The position numbers were made by a program, and so were the translations under genes. Positions 40,431 to 49,859 of a stretch of 64,000 nt of DNA are shown here, one piece after another. The notes beneath the pieces were generated by a model. That model made no database searches, had not been told where the DNA came from, and worked only from the letters and a program-made list of their open reading frames with translations. Origin of the DNA: Euglena gracilis. Lineage: Eukaryota; Euglenida; Euglenophyceae; Euglenales. The DNA lies in contig CP154955.1 in the NCBI GenBank assembly GCA_039621445.1, positions 48,034,086-48,098,085 on the forward strand, given 5' to 3'. Each line of letters begins with the position of its first letter. Within the stretch, counting starts at the first letter, position 1.

Positions 40431-40530
40431 TCCGAGGGGGGGGGAAGCTGTACAGGGGGGGGGTCCCCAGAAAATCACAACTGTACTGCCTACCCCCGAG
40501 ACAGTTGCGACATTTTTTGCCCAATTGAGG
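40410..40530. repeat. Inverted pair with 44640-44760
   Basis: GGAGACAAGGCACAGGGGGG, CAGAAAATCACAACTGTACT and CTACCCCCGAGACAGTTGCG are matched in reverse at 44640-44760. A further shared piece, GCAATGATGGATTTTGCGAA, is at 40530 and 44290. Confidence 0.85.
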
Positions 40531-40779
40531 TTGGCAATGATGGATTTTGCGAAATTCAGATGCATTTTGCGAAATATTTGTCTCTTGTAAAAAGAATGGT
40601 AGCCACTGTTTTCACTTTAAACACTTAGCAGAAAGGCAGGAAGCAGCTTCAATCACTCCCCCTTGGCACACCATGCGGAATTGAGCCAGGGACATTTTTT
40701 TTGTTTTTCAACAAAGAACAAAAAAATATGTTTTTTTTCAAAAAAAATACAAAAAAAACATGTTTTCTTTTTTAAAAAG

Positions 40780-41010
40780 CAAAAATTGACCTTTTTCCTT
40801 GCGAAATGGCCATTTTTTGAGGAAAAAGTTTTAAAGTCATTTTTTTGGTCATCAAAAGTGACGTTTTTTTAGTTTTTCCAGACACTTCATCCAGCACCCT
40901 TTACGGACTACGAAGCTGCAGAGATGAAAAAAGACCTTTTTTCTTCCCAAAAAAAGTTTCAAAAAATTCCCCCAAACCCTCCATGAGGTTTTTTTGTTTT
41001 TTTTAAAAAA
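40780..41010. repeat. Dispersed repeat shared with 42460-42690
   Basis: GCCATTTTTTGAGGAAAAAG, GGTCATCAAAAGTGACG and CCCAAACCCTCCATGA are found in the same order at 42460-42690, and partly at 14.57-14.62 kb. Confidence 0.8.
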
Positions 41011-41039
41011 AATATTTTTTCTAGGGGGTACTGCCCCCG

Positions 41040-41914
41040 TGACCCCCCGTTTCATGTGACCCCCCCGTGCCCCGTGACCCGAGAATCGATCCTTCGCCAT
41101 TCTTTTTTTAAAAGCATTTTTTAAAAAACAATGAAAATTCATGTATCCTTGTCTGCCCAATGCACCTTCATACCCAAAAATGGCCAAAAATCTTTTCCCC
41201 TGAAAGAAGTGCCAAAAACTGGTGCATTTCCCCACCCAAAACGGAATTTTGTCAAAAAGGCCCAAACTTCATCCCAAAAACGTGTTGGTCAAGAAAATCC
41301 TAACAAAATTCCCTTTCAAAAAATGACCAATTTTATCACGATGCAACGTCATGGATGTTGCCTCCCGGCTACCTGCAAAGTGGCATACTTCCCCCCATAG
41401 GTGGCATACTTCCCCCGAAATTTTTTGAAAATTGCTTTTAACGGGCCCCCTTTTGGGGGGGGCCCCCCCCCCCGGGGGGTCCCGCGCCACCCTGGGTGGG
41501 TGGGGGGGGGACCCCCCTCCCCCCCCCCCGGGGGTCTTAAAAAGAAGCCTGGTCGAAGGCGGCCGCGCGGCGGTCGCGCAGGGGCTGTGCGGGGGGGGTC
41601 CCAGGACCCCCCTGAGCGGTGCGCCTAGCCCCCAATGCCATCTTTTATGGAAAAAAAGCGCTACCGTCTCGCCGCCCTTTGGGCGGCGGGGAAAAAATGG
41701 TCATAATGGACCTTGTCAAGAATCTCCCCCCCCCCCCGAGAAAAAAATACTTCTACCTACACCCCCCCGCCCCGTGACCCCCCCATGACCCCCCCGACCT
41801 GCAACCCCCCTAAAAAACCATGTTTTTTTGTTTCAAAAAAAAACAAGCCGATTTTTATTTTTTTATTTTTTTTTCATCTGTCTCGGGGGGGTTGGAAGCG
41901 GGGGGGGGGGGGGG

Positions 41915-41948
<34 letters not shown>

Positions 41949-42460
41949 GGGGGGGCCCGGTACTGCCTGCCTTGTCCCATTGTGCCGTAGCCGTGAAACA
42001 AACAACACACAGGGGAAAAACAGGCACATGTGTGCCAATTCTTTCTCCCCTTCTTTCTTCACATGCATATGCTGGGACATGCAGAAAAGCCTCTTCAAAA
42101 AAGGACACCAAGCCACTTGGTGGGGACGCGGGGGGGACGCGGGGGGGGATGCGGGGGGGACGTGGGGGCACAACCCCCTTAGCAGAAAGGCAGGAAGCAG
42201 CTTCAATCACTCCCCCTTAAAAAGAACATTGCAAAAACAAGTGAGAAATCAAAATTTTATATTTGCCCAACAAAAAACGATATTTGTTTGCTCCCTGCCT
42301 ACGACCCCCACCTGCCCCTTACCCTAACCCCAACCCTAGCCCAAACCCTCAATTTTTGTTCTTTAAGGAATCGGGTTTGGGTTAGGGTTAGGGTTAGGGT
42401 TAGGGTCAGGGTTGACGTTTTTTTCCAAAAAAAACAACAAAAAAAACATATTTGCCCAAA
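41040..42460. other. G/C-run repeats and telomere-like tract, no gene
   Basis: Contains GTGACCCCCC words (41040-41085, 41770-41800), a G/C-run repeat related to 1-172 and 46.84 kb (41430-41550), a G-run of about 60 bases (41905-41956), GACGCGGGGGG words (42124-42165), and a CCCTAACC/GGTTAGGG tract at 42315-42410. Frames over these are low-complexity. Confidence 0.75.
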
Positions 42461-42734
42461 AAAAATTGAGCTTTTCCTTCAAAATTGCCATTTTTTGAGG
42501 AAAAAGTTCAAAATCACTTTTTTGGTCATCAAAAAGTGACGTTTTTTAGTTTTTCCAGACCCTTCATCCCAAAAAGTTGTGGTTGGGAAAGTGTTGCAGT
42601 TGTGAAAGCCAGCACGATGCAGAGATGAAAAATTACTGTTTTCTTTAAAGAAGCACTTTTCACCCAAACCCTCCATGACGTTTTTTTATATTTTTTTTAA
42701 AAACATGTTCAGCCCGCCAAAGTCATGAACACGT

Positions 42735-42795
42735 TTTAGGGCATCTGTGGTCAGGCACGTTTTCCATTAAGGCATCTGTGGCAACCCCGAGCAAG
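42735..42795. repeat. CACGTTTTCCATTAGGG repeat, left of broken exon
   Basis: GGCATCTGTGGTCAGGCACG and TTTTCCATTA units. The same units resume at 43647-43722 on the other side of the broken gene copy, so a 0.85-kb segment appears to interrupt the array. Confidence 0.75.
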
Positions 42796-43188
42796 AAGCA
42801 AAAATCGCTATCATGAAAAATCGGCGAGCGGTTGAGAGGCCGAGGTGGTCCTCAACGAGTGAGGCGGGTCAGGGGCACTCTACAAGGCTAGACGTTGCCT
42901 TGGAGCACTCTGACACGGAGTGGCGGACATCACGGAGCACGACACTCTTTACACAAAAAAGAGCCACACTTTGGTGGCCGCCGCAAATCTTGGCAATGAA
43001 AATTGATGCGCCTCATAAGGGTTGGACCAGTTCACCCCCTTCAGCAACTGGTCCAACTCTTCAGGTTGCAACACGTCAGCTGGAGGCCGGACCACCGTTG
43101 ACACTGCCTTCCGCGCGCGTTCGCGCTCGAAGGGAACGCGAAAGCAGCTCGTTGAAGTGGGGGAATTGGCGCTTTGAGGAAGGCAACA

Positions 43189-43558
43189 CTACTCCCTCGG
43201 TCGTTGTTGTATGAAAAGAGGTTGCCGAACGACTCCCTGAAACGAACAAAGTTCCCGACTGCTGCTCACGTTGAGCCACACATTGTTCAATGACGCCTCA
43301 TCGAACAACAGGCTGGGTTCCAGCTCCCATCCCGTCCAGGCAACAAAGAAAGCATCCAGCTCAGGATGAGAGGCTTGCCGACGTTGACACAGTTTGGCGA
43401 ACTCCAAACAGTTGGCAATAGCAGCAAGCTCTGCACCTACGGAGCCAGACTTTTCTTCGTGTTGCCCTGTGCCAGCAAGGTGCCATGAAGAGGGTCAACC
43501 TTCGGCTTCCTGGTATCTTGCTGGAAAAACCGCGAGAGCAGCCAGGAATAGTTCCGTC
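43189..43558 (-). pseudogene. Frameshifted copy of the 48.93-kb conserved exon
   Basis: After the acceptor CTCCCCCTAG the frame reads NYSWLLSRFFQQDTRKPK then VDPLHGTLLAQGNTKKSL, aligning with the intact copy (FCSLLLLYVKVAQEK, MDRLPGTLLIQGQPKKK). One base is missing in the A-run near 43450-43457, so this frame meets TAG, and the homology continues in the next frame as ELAAIANCLEFAKLCQRR and LDAFFVAWTGWELEPS to a stop at 43189. Both copies start at the same acceptor position. The break could be real decay or an assembly error in a homopolymer. Function unknown. Confidence 0.7.
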
Positions 43559-43646
43559 CTAGGGGGAGGTGGCAAAAGACCATTCACAAAGTTTGCGGTG
43601 CGTTTAGCCATAGTGGGAGGGCTGCGGAAAAAGGGGGGGGGGGCGA

Positions 43647-43722
43647 CACGTTTTCCATTAGGGCTGTGGCAACGACACATTTTCCATTAGGGCATCTGTG
43701 GTCAGGCACGTTTTCCATTAGG
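43647..43722. repeat. CACGTTTTCCATTAGGG repeat, right of broken exon
   Basis: Three units of GACACGTTTTCCATTAGGG with CATCTGTGGTCAGG, matching 42735-42795. Confidence 0.8.
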
Positions 43723-43815
43723 GCGCCGTTTTTTGGGTCCGAATTTCACATTTTCGCGTTTTTGACCCCTTGCGTGAATTTCAGGGCAGGCATTTGGGGC
43801 TGAACACGTTTTTAA

Positions 43816-43928
43816 ACAAATTGTGGCTGAGCCCAGATTTCAGCCTGAAAACGTGTTCAGGGCCCCCTTCGGGGGCCCCCCTGCTGAACACGTTTTCAGG
43901 CTGAAATCTGGGCTCAGCCACAATTTGT
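43816..43928. repeat. 113-bp near-perfect hairpin
   Basis: ACAAATTGTGGCTGAGCCCA and GATTTCAGCCTGAAAACGTG are mirrored exactly around GGGCCCCCTTCGGGGGCCCC. The arms are about 49 bp, so it would fold into a long hairpin. Confidence 0.93.
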
Positions 43929-43929
43929 G

Positions 43930-45240
43930 TGTAAAAAAAACATGTTTTTTGTTTCAAAAAAAAACGAGCCGACAACCTTAATTGGGGTTAGGGTTAGGGT
44001 TAGGGTTCGACTCTGCCGTTTGCGGGGTCGTGATTTTGGGGATGCATACAGCGAACAAGTACCCCCAAAAATAGAAATAGAAGAATGGATGGGTGTGAAG
44101 GTGCTTTGGGCAGAGATGATAATGCATTGTAAAACTGCACTTTTTAAAGAAAGGTTTTAGAGCAAGTAGGTGGAAATGCCTTTTAGAGTCCAAAATTTCA
44201 CCCTTGGCCCGGAATGCCGAATGATAGTCAATGTTTGCATTTTAAACACTCAGCAGAAGTGTTGAAACTCCGAAGGTGAATTTCCTTGCAATGATGGATT
44301 TTGCGAAATTCAGATGCAAAGAATGGTGGCCAATGTTTTCACTTTAAACAGGGGGTGTTGGGGACGCGGGGGGGACGGGGGGGGGACGCGGGGGGGGGGG
44401 ACGCGGGGGCACCACCATTCTGGGTGCCATGCTGGCGTTGTTTCTTTGAAACTTTTTTAAAAAAAGCAAAAATTGTTTTTAAAAAAAATTAAATTGGCAA
44501 AAAAAACGGGTTGTTTTTAAAATGCAAACGTCATATGAACAATCACAACACAACAGCATTGGTCATCTTCCCGTAAGATGCAATCTGAACTGCACAAAAT
44601 GTATGTACAACGAAGACAACCTCAATTGGACGAAAAATGTCGCAACTGTCTCGGGGGTAGGCAGTACAGTTGTGATTTTCTGGGGCCCCCCCCCCCTCCC
44701 CCCCTGTACAGCTTCCAACCCCCCCCTCGGACCCCCCCTCCCCCCCTGTGCCTTGTCTCCATGTTAATTGACCCCCCCCCACAAACAAACAATTAACTGG
44801 GGGGGTCACAAGCGATTAACCATCCAACCTTCCCCCCTCAGAGTGGCCAAAATGTTTGGCAAATTTGGTTTTCCCCCAAAGTGGCCACTTTCTTTTGACG
44901 CCGAAGGCGCTTGAGCCCAAAAATTGACAAAGTGTCCCCACCCCCTGTCCCCCTGTCCACCTGTCGAGTTGCGAATTCAAGGGGGGGAGGGGGGTCCGGG
45001 GTCTGGACTAACAAAAAAATAGGGCACCCCAGGCACCGGGGGGGGGGGGGAGGCTCCCGCGGGACCCCCCTGTCGAGGTCCGAACTCAACCAGACAGGGA
45101 GTCTGGTTGAGTTCGGTTTGGTTGAGCTCCAGACAAGGAAGGGGGAGGTTTGGGGACCCGAACTCGTCTAGCCTCCTTTGTGGCAAGTGAGCCCTTTGTA
45201 CCCCAGGGAACCTCCAACACATCGAACCACCTTCAGGGAG
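43930..45240. other. Repeats, no convincing gene
   Basis: Holds a short TTAGGG tract (43982-44007), GACGCGGGGGG words (44360-44406), the inverted repeat 44640-44760, TTAATTG/GATTAACC words (44765-44825), and AACTCAACCAGACAGGGAGT with its complement (45081-45115). No recognisable protein. Confidence 0.6.
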
Positions 45241-45244
45241 CTTA

Positions 45245-46045
45245 CCATGTCCCCCCCCCTCCGAGCTATTCCCGTCCCCGGGACCCTTTACGGCCCAATG
45301 GGAACAGTACAGGGGGGGGGACAGCTCGGGGGGGGGGGACCTAGGCCCCCCCGAGCTATTCCCATACTCGAACCTCGGGCCAAAAGGGGTCATTTTTTGG
45401 CAACTTTTTTTGGATATTCGCAAAAAAGGGTCAATTTTAACAGGGGGGGAAATGCGTTTCGCATTTTTTTCGCATTTTTTGCGCATTTTTTCAAATTTTC
45501 CAAAAATGCGCATTTTTGCGCATTTTTTCGCATTTTTTGCGCATTTTTTCGTTTTTTTTCAGCGCATTTTTTTGCTTTTTGGCACATTTTTTCGTGATTT
45601 TCCAAAATTTTCGCATTTTTTGACCATTTTTGCAATTTTTTGCCAAAATTTCAAATTTTCGACTTTTTTTTGAAACTTATATTTTCCTCATTATTCTACA
45701 TAATTTCTTCAAATTTGGTGCCATTTTTGCATGTTTTTGGGGAATTTTTGCATTTTCGTGATTTTTGCGCATTTTTTCTCGGATTTTGCACATTTTTGTG
45801 CATTTTTTCCAAAAAATGCGCATTTTTTGCGCATTTTTTTTGCGCATTTTTGCGCATTTTTTCCGAGGCCGGGCGAGCGCATTTCCCCCCCCTGATTTTA
45901 AGCACATTTGCCAAAAAAACCAATTTTTGAAAACGTCACAAAAAAATCAATTTTTGAGCACTTTTTTGGAAGTTCTTTGGAAAAGGCGCTATGACAGTCA
46001 GCTATTCCCGTCCCCCCAATGGGAATAGCTCGGGGGGGGGGGTGG
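45245..46045. mobile_element. TA-flanked GAGCTATTCCC element (801 bp)
   Basis: The ends are CCATGTCCCCCCCCTCCGAG (then CTATTCCC) and the complement of CCACCCCCCCCCCGAGCTAT (then TCCC), with TA outside both. The core ends (AAAAGGGGTCATTTTTTGGC and GAGCACTTTTTTGGAAGTTC) match the 361-bp element at 35659 in reverse. The middle is a tract of TTTTTTGCGCATTTTT repeats. No coding capacity. Confidence 0.86.
45455..45870. repeat. TTTTTGCGCA simple repeat (cargo)
   Basis: Long stretches of CATTTTTTGCGCATTTTTT inside the 801-bp element. The long frames here are Phe/Ala/His strings. Confidence 0.92.
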
Positions 46046-46282
46046 TAATTCTAATGCGTCAGATTTGCAAAGATCTGAAATTTTGCCCTTTGAGACCTCA
46101 AACGCCCCATGAACATCATTTGTGGACTGTTGGGATGCCTTTTCAAATGAGATTTCTGTTCCATTTGAGGGGTTTCCCCCAGATTTGGTTAGGTTGGCCA
46201 TTACTGAGTGACATAGAGGTGAGGTAGAGGTCCATGACATAGAGGTAGAGGTTTTCTACCTCTACCTCTATCCAGCCCTGAT

Positions 46283-46650
46283 TTCACCCGTGAAGTTCAT
46301 TGTTGGAGCACAGTTGGGGGGGGGGGGCAGAGCAGCCCCCAATTTCCAATTTTTTGTCCGAAAATGTTCATTTTTGAACATTTTTGGGCCTCAAAAAAGT
46401 CGCATTTTTTTCGCAATTTTTTTTCCTTTGGGAAGCCCTCAGAGGGGGAAGGGGGGGTTGAGGGGGGGCGAGCGGCTGCACGAGCAGCCGCTCGAGGGAG
46501 GCAGACCTAGCCAAGTCGCGCGCCTAGCGGGGGGGGGGGGGTGAGGGTGGTCCAAAATTCCCCAAGTCTACTGCCTGGTCTCCGAAACATCCACTTCGGG
46601 TCATATTTGACAATTGTTTGCATGAACCTTGTTCAGAAAAATTCGGCTTT
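46283..46650. repeat. ~370-bp dispersed repeat, copy 2
   Basis: Same order of phrases as 30242-30625, from TTTCACCCGTGAAGTTCA to CATGAACCTTGTTCAGAAAA. Confidence 0.92.
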
Positions 46651-46839
46651 GTCGTTGTCACCTGTTTTTTCAGGCGAAAAACAAAAAGAAATGTGGTGGG
46701 GGTGTTCCCCCCCCGCGTCCCCTCCCAGGCTTCTTTTAGTCACCCTGACCCCCCCCCCCCCCCCCGGGGGGAGGGGGGGTGGGTGGGTGGGTCCGGGCCG
46801 GACCCCCCGCCGGGGGGGAGGGGGCCGCGCCGGCGGGGC

Positions 46840-47010
46840 TGGGTATACTTTTCGGCGCGAAGCGCCGAAAATTTTGTGAAAAGGGCCTTTAACGGTCCCG
46901 ATTTTGGGGGGGGGGTCCCCGACCCCCCCCCCCCGGGGGGGGGGGTCCCGCGCCACCCTGGGGGGTTGTTTTAACCCCCCCCGCACGCCACCCACGGGGG
47001 TCTTAAAAAG
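46840..47010. repeat. G/C-run repeat with CGGCGC hairpin
   Basis: GGGTATACTTTTCGGCGCGA with AGCGCCGAAAATTTTG is followed by CTTTAACGGTCCCGATTTTG and G/C-runs, ending GGGGGTCTTAAAAAGAAGCC. It is the reverse complement of window start 1-130 and resembles 41.43-41.55 kb. Confidence 0.8.
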
Positions 47011-47204
47011 AAGCCTGGTCCCTCCCCCCCCCGTCCCATACGGCGCCCATGACCCATTATACGGCCCGTATACGGGTTACACCCACGATTTTTTCTATAA
47101 TCGTGGACTAAGAGGCCCGACGCCTGCCCTGTATATAGTTGATTGGCTTCACGCATCGAAATAGGAGCAGTTTTTTGCAAAAAAATTCAAAATTTTCAGT
47201 CCAC

Positions 47205-47305
47205 GAGGCGCCTGCCCTGTATTTCGTGGACTGAGTCCATGAAATACAGGGCAGGCGCCGGGGGGGGGGGGGCAACGCCTGCCCTGTATTTCGTGGACTG
47301 AAACA
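47205..47305. repeat. GGCGCCTGCCCTGTATTTCG foldback
   Basis: GGCGCCTGCCCTGTATTTCG with TGGACTGAG is mirrored by CATGAAATACAGGGCAGGCG. The same words occur at 47113-47132, 52216-52330 and 52563-52770, a foldback family. Confidence 0.88.
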
Positions 47306-47329
47306 ATATTCTTTTTCCAGTTGCTTTTC

Positions 47330-47830
47330 TATACTAATGACAAAACGCGTGGCTATCATCATGGATAGGATACTCACTCGTCCCCCGAAAACATCTGAAT
47401 TTTTGGCAGCGTTGGAGAAAGTCATCGACGACAGAAAAAAACGGCCGATCGGTCGGACTGTGCCCTTCTGCGACAAATCATCGTAGAAAGTCCAGATCGA
47501 TCGATATGTCCTGTGAGGGCTTTTGATTGTCAACGCTCACTGGTTGGCAAAGCCAAGCCGGAGGAAACTGGCTCTTCCGATCGGCATTGCCACACGTCGT
47601 GCAACATCCTTGAACGTTAAACGACGTCCGACAACCCCCGACACCCAGGCTGCCACTCCACGAAACGACTCGGCTGACGTCGGCGTTTGCAGGAGTTGTT
47701 TTGAAACGAAAAACACCAAAATCGGTTGGACCCCTTTGTGGCTGAATAAATCGGGCCTGGCGGGGAGTTGGGGGTCAAACGGAGGTGATTCGGAAACTAG
47801 AAATCCAGTCACTTGCGACTGAATATAAAA
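47330..47830. other. Coding-like island, strand unresolved
   Basis: Non-repetitive sequence of even composition. On the plus strand ATG 47337 opens MTKRVAIIMDRILTRPPKTS and EFLAALEKVIDDRKK before TAG at about 47484. On the minus strand one frame is open from about 47812 to 47108 with a single TGA at about 47540, containing RRLTFKDVARRVAMPIGRAS. Either could be an old gene or transposase fragment; no family was recognised. Confidence 0.35.
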
Positions 47831-47839
47831 ATTCCGGGA

Positions 47840-48720
47840 AACGGGCTGGGATCATGGTGATAATCCGCCGGTTCCCGAGGTGGCCCGGGGGGGGGGGGAG
47901 GGGAAGGGCGGGGGGTATGACCCGGATTGGCCCGCCCCCCCCCCCCTCTTCCAACTCTGCCATTTTGCCAAGGTCCAGAAATGGGTCAAAAATCAATTTT
48001 TTCGAAGATATCTCGAGAAAACGTACAGTATTTCCGGAAGTGTTGGTCTGACAAGATGCACCCCCGGAGGCCCTCTATCACCCCCCGTTCGCCGTTTTGG
48101 CCGCCGACACGCCTGGCCCGTGTTCCGGCGTGCTTTTGCGGCCCAAAACGGCCATTTTGGGGTGTTTGTTTTTTGGGATGGTTTTTTTTTGGACCAAAAA
48201 AATCAGTTTTTCCAAAATGTATCCACAATGAAGCAAAATCAAGGAAAAGTGGAGGGCAAAAATGAAGCCCTTGGAATACTCTATCCAACCATGGTTTACT
48301 TTTCCCCCAGCTGTTCGTGTAGCCCGAGTTACGGCCATTTTTCGGCCAATTTCAGCCTGTTTATGAGGCCATTTTGGGCTGTTTTTGGGGTCAAAAAACC
48401 GATGTTTTCAAAATATCTCGAAAATGAAGCAAAATCAAAGGAAATGTCCGGAGAGCTGATTTGAAGCCCTTGGAACGACCCCACCTAATGGTATTTTGAT
48501 TTCCCCGCAACTCCCCACCGGGCCCGAAATATGGCCGATTTACGGCCCAAAATTGCGCGGTGGGCTTGTGACATAGCCGTTTTCAGCCCTGTTTTGGGCC
48601 AATTTTTCCAAAATTTCTCAAAAATGGTGGAAATCTAAATAAAAGTCCGGACACCTAAATTGAAGCCCAAAAATGCCCTGTCTTTAAGTATTTTGATTTC
48701 CCCGCAACTCCCCGTCTAGC
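47840..48720. repeat. ~900-bp dispersed repeat, copy 1
   Basis: ACTCTGCCATTT, GAAAACGTACAGTATTTCCG, GAGGCCCTCTATCACCCCCC, GAAGCCCTTGGAA and GATTTCCCCGCAACTCCCC occur in the same order at 53290-54120. Internally a unit of about 190 bp (CGGCCATTTTTCGGCC, AAATTTCTCAAAAATGG) is repeated four times. Confidence 0.92.
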
Positions 48721-48933
48721 CCATTTACGTCCATTTTCGGCTAATTTTGGCCATTTTGTACAGTTCTAGCTTGTTTTGACTTTTTGCCATTTTCGGCCAT
48801 TTTGGGTTCAAAAAAGTCGAAAAAAAATCCCAAATAAATTTGCCTGAAACCATGTTTTTTGGGCCTCCCGGACCTGGAAACCTTGTTTTTGAACCGAAAA
48901 TGGGTGGATGCAGTGGCACCACCCCCACCCCAG

Positions 48934-49193
48934 ACATGTTTTGCTCGCTGCTCTTGCTGTACGTCAAGGTTGCCCAAGAAAAGGGCATGGACCGCCTCCC
49001 TGGCACCTTGCTCATACAAGGACAACCCAAGAAAAAATTTGGGTCGTTGTCCATGGAACTTGCAGGTGTTCACAATTGCTTAGAATTTTCCAAACTGTGT
49101 GAGCATTTGAAGGTCTCTTGCAACAATTTGGATGATTTTCTGGTTGCTTGGACAGCGTGGGAGGTAGATGCCACATTCCTGAACAGTGTGTAA
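48934..49193 (+). CDS. Conserved exon of unknown function, intact copy
   Basis: After the acceptor CACCCCCACCCCAG the frame reads MFCSLLLLYVKVAQEKGMDR, LPGTLLIQGQPKKKFGSLSM, ELAGVHNCLEFSKLCEHLKV and NNLDDFLVAWTAWEVDATFL, ending TAA. The same protein pattern occurs at 43558-43189 with third-position-like changes, which supports a real coding exon under selection or recent duplication. Shared residues include GTLL-x-QG, NCLEF-x-KLC and F-x-VAWT-x-WE. It has no known motif I recognise. The upstream exon is not found. It could be part of a multi-copy gene or a mobile-element protein. Confidence 0.55.
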
Positions 49194-49625
49194 AACAGCG
49201 GCAAGAGCAGGAACAACATTTGTCTCGGGGAACCGTCGGGCAACCTGTTTCCAGACGCACGTCAATGCTGTTGCTTGGGACCCATGGAACCAGCTGTTGT
49301 AGTCATTGAATTCACGTTTTTGTGCCTTGGAGATCAATGTTGACCTTTTTCAAACTCGGTACCCAACGCCACAAACCCCGGCGCCTGCCCTGAAATTCCC
49401 CCGGTGCACAGGCGTCCCCCACCGCAGAGCCACCGGCCCCCACTGCACCACCGTAGGGCCCCACTGCACCTCTTCGTGGCGTAAGGGAGCTAACTGGGCA
49501 CCCCCCACCTGCCACTCCGGACACCTCACTTCAGACCCAACCCTCTGCAGGACAGCCATGCCTAGCCCCGGGCTTCTTTATCCTTGTGGCTGCAGCCGCC
49601 ACCATCCTGGCTGCCCACCCCCCCC
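49194..49625. other. No recognisable gene
   Basis: Sequence of mixed complexity after the conserved exon. A minus-strand frame (about 49337-49080) reads SWFHGSQATALTCVWKQVAR and could be coding, but it overlaps the better-supported plus exon. The rest is Pro/His-rich low-complexity sequence. Confidence 0.4.
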
Positions 49626-49631
49626 CCCCGC

Positions 49632-49649
49632 TACACACACACACACACA

Positions 49650-49681
<32 letters not shown>

Positions 49682-49858
49682 CACACACACGCACCCACCT
49701 ACACACACACACATGTGTGCACACGTGTGTGTGCACGCGCGCGCACACACACACACACGCACGCACACACACACATGCACACACACACGCACGCACGCAC
49801 GCGCGCGCACACACACATGCACCCACGCACACACCCACACACGCATGTGCACACAAAG
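49632..49858. repeat. CA/GCAC microsatellite
   Basis: Compound array of ACACACAC, GCACGCACGCAC and CGCGCGCAC with a central GTGTGCACACGTGTGTGTGC dyad. The His/Thr and Cys/Val frames are artefacts. Confidence 0.97.
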
Positions 49859-49859
49859 A

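Noticed and set aside
41905-41956. Very long G-run as a possible assembly gap or sequencing artefact
   Set aside because: Such runs occur throughout the window within recognisable element ends, so they are treated as real, though exact lengths may be wrong.
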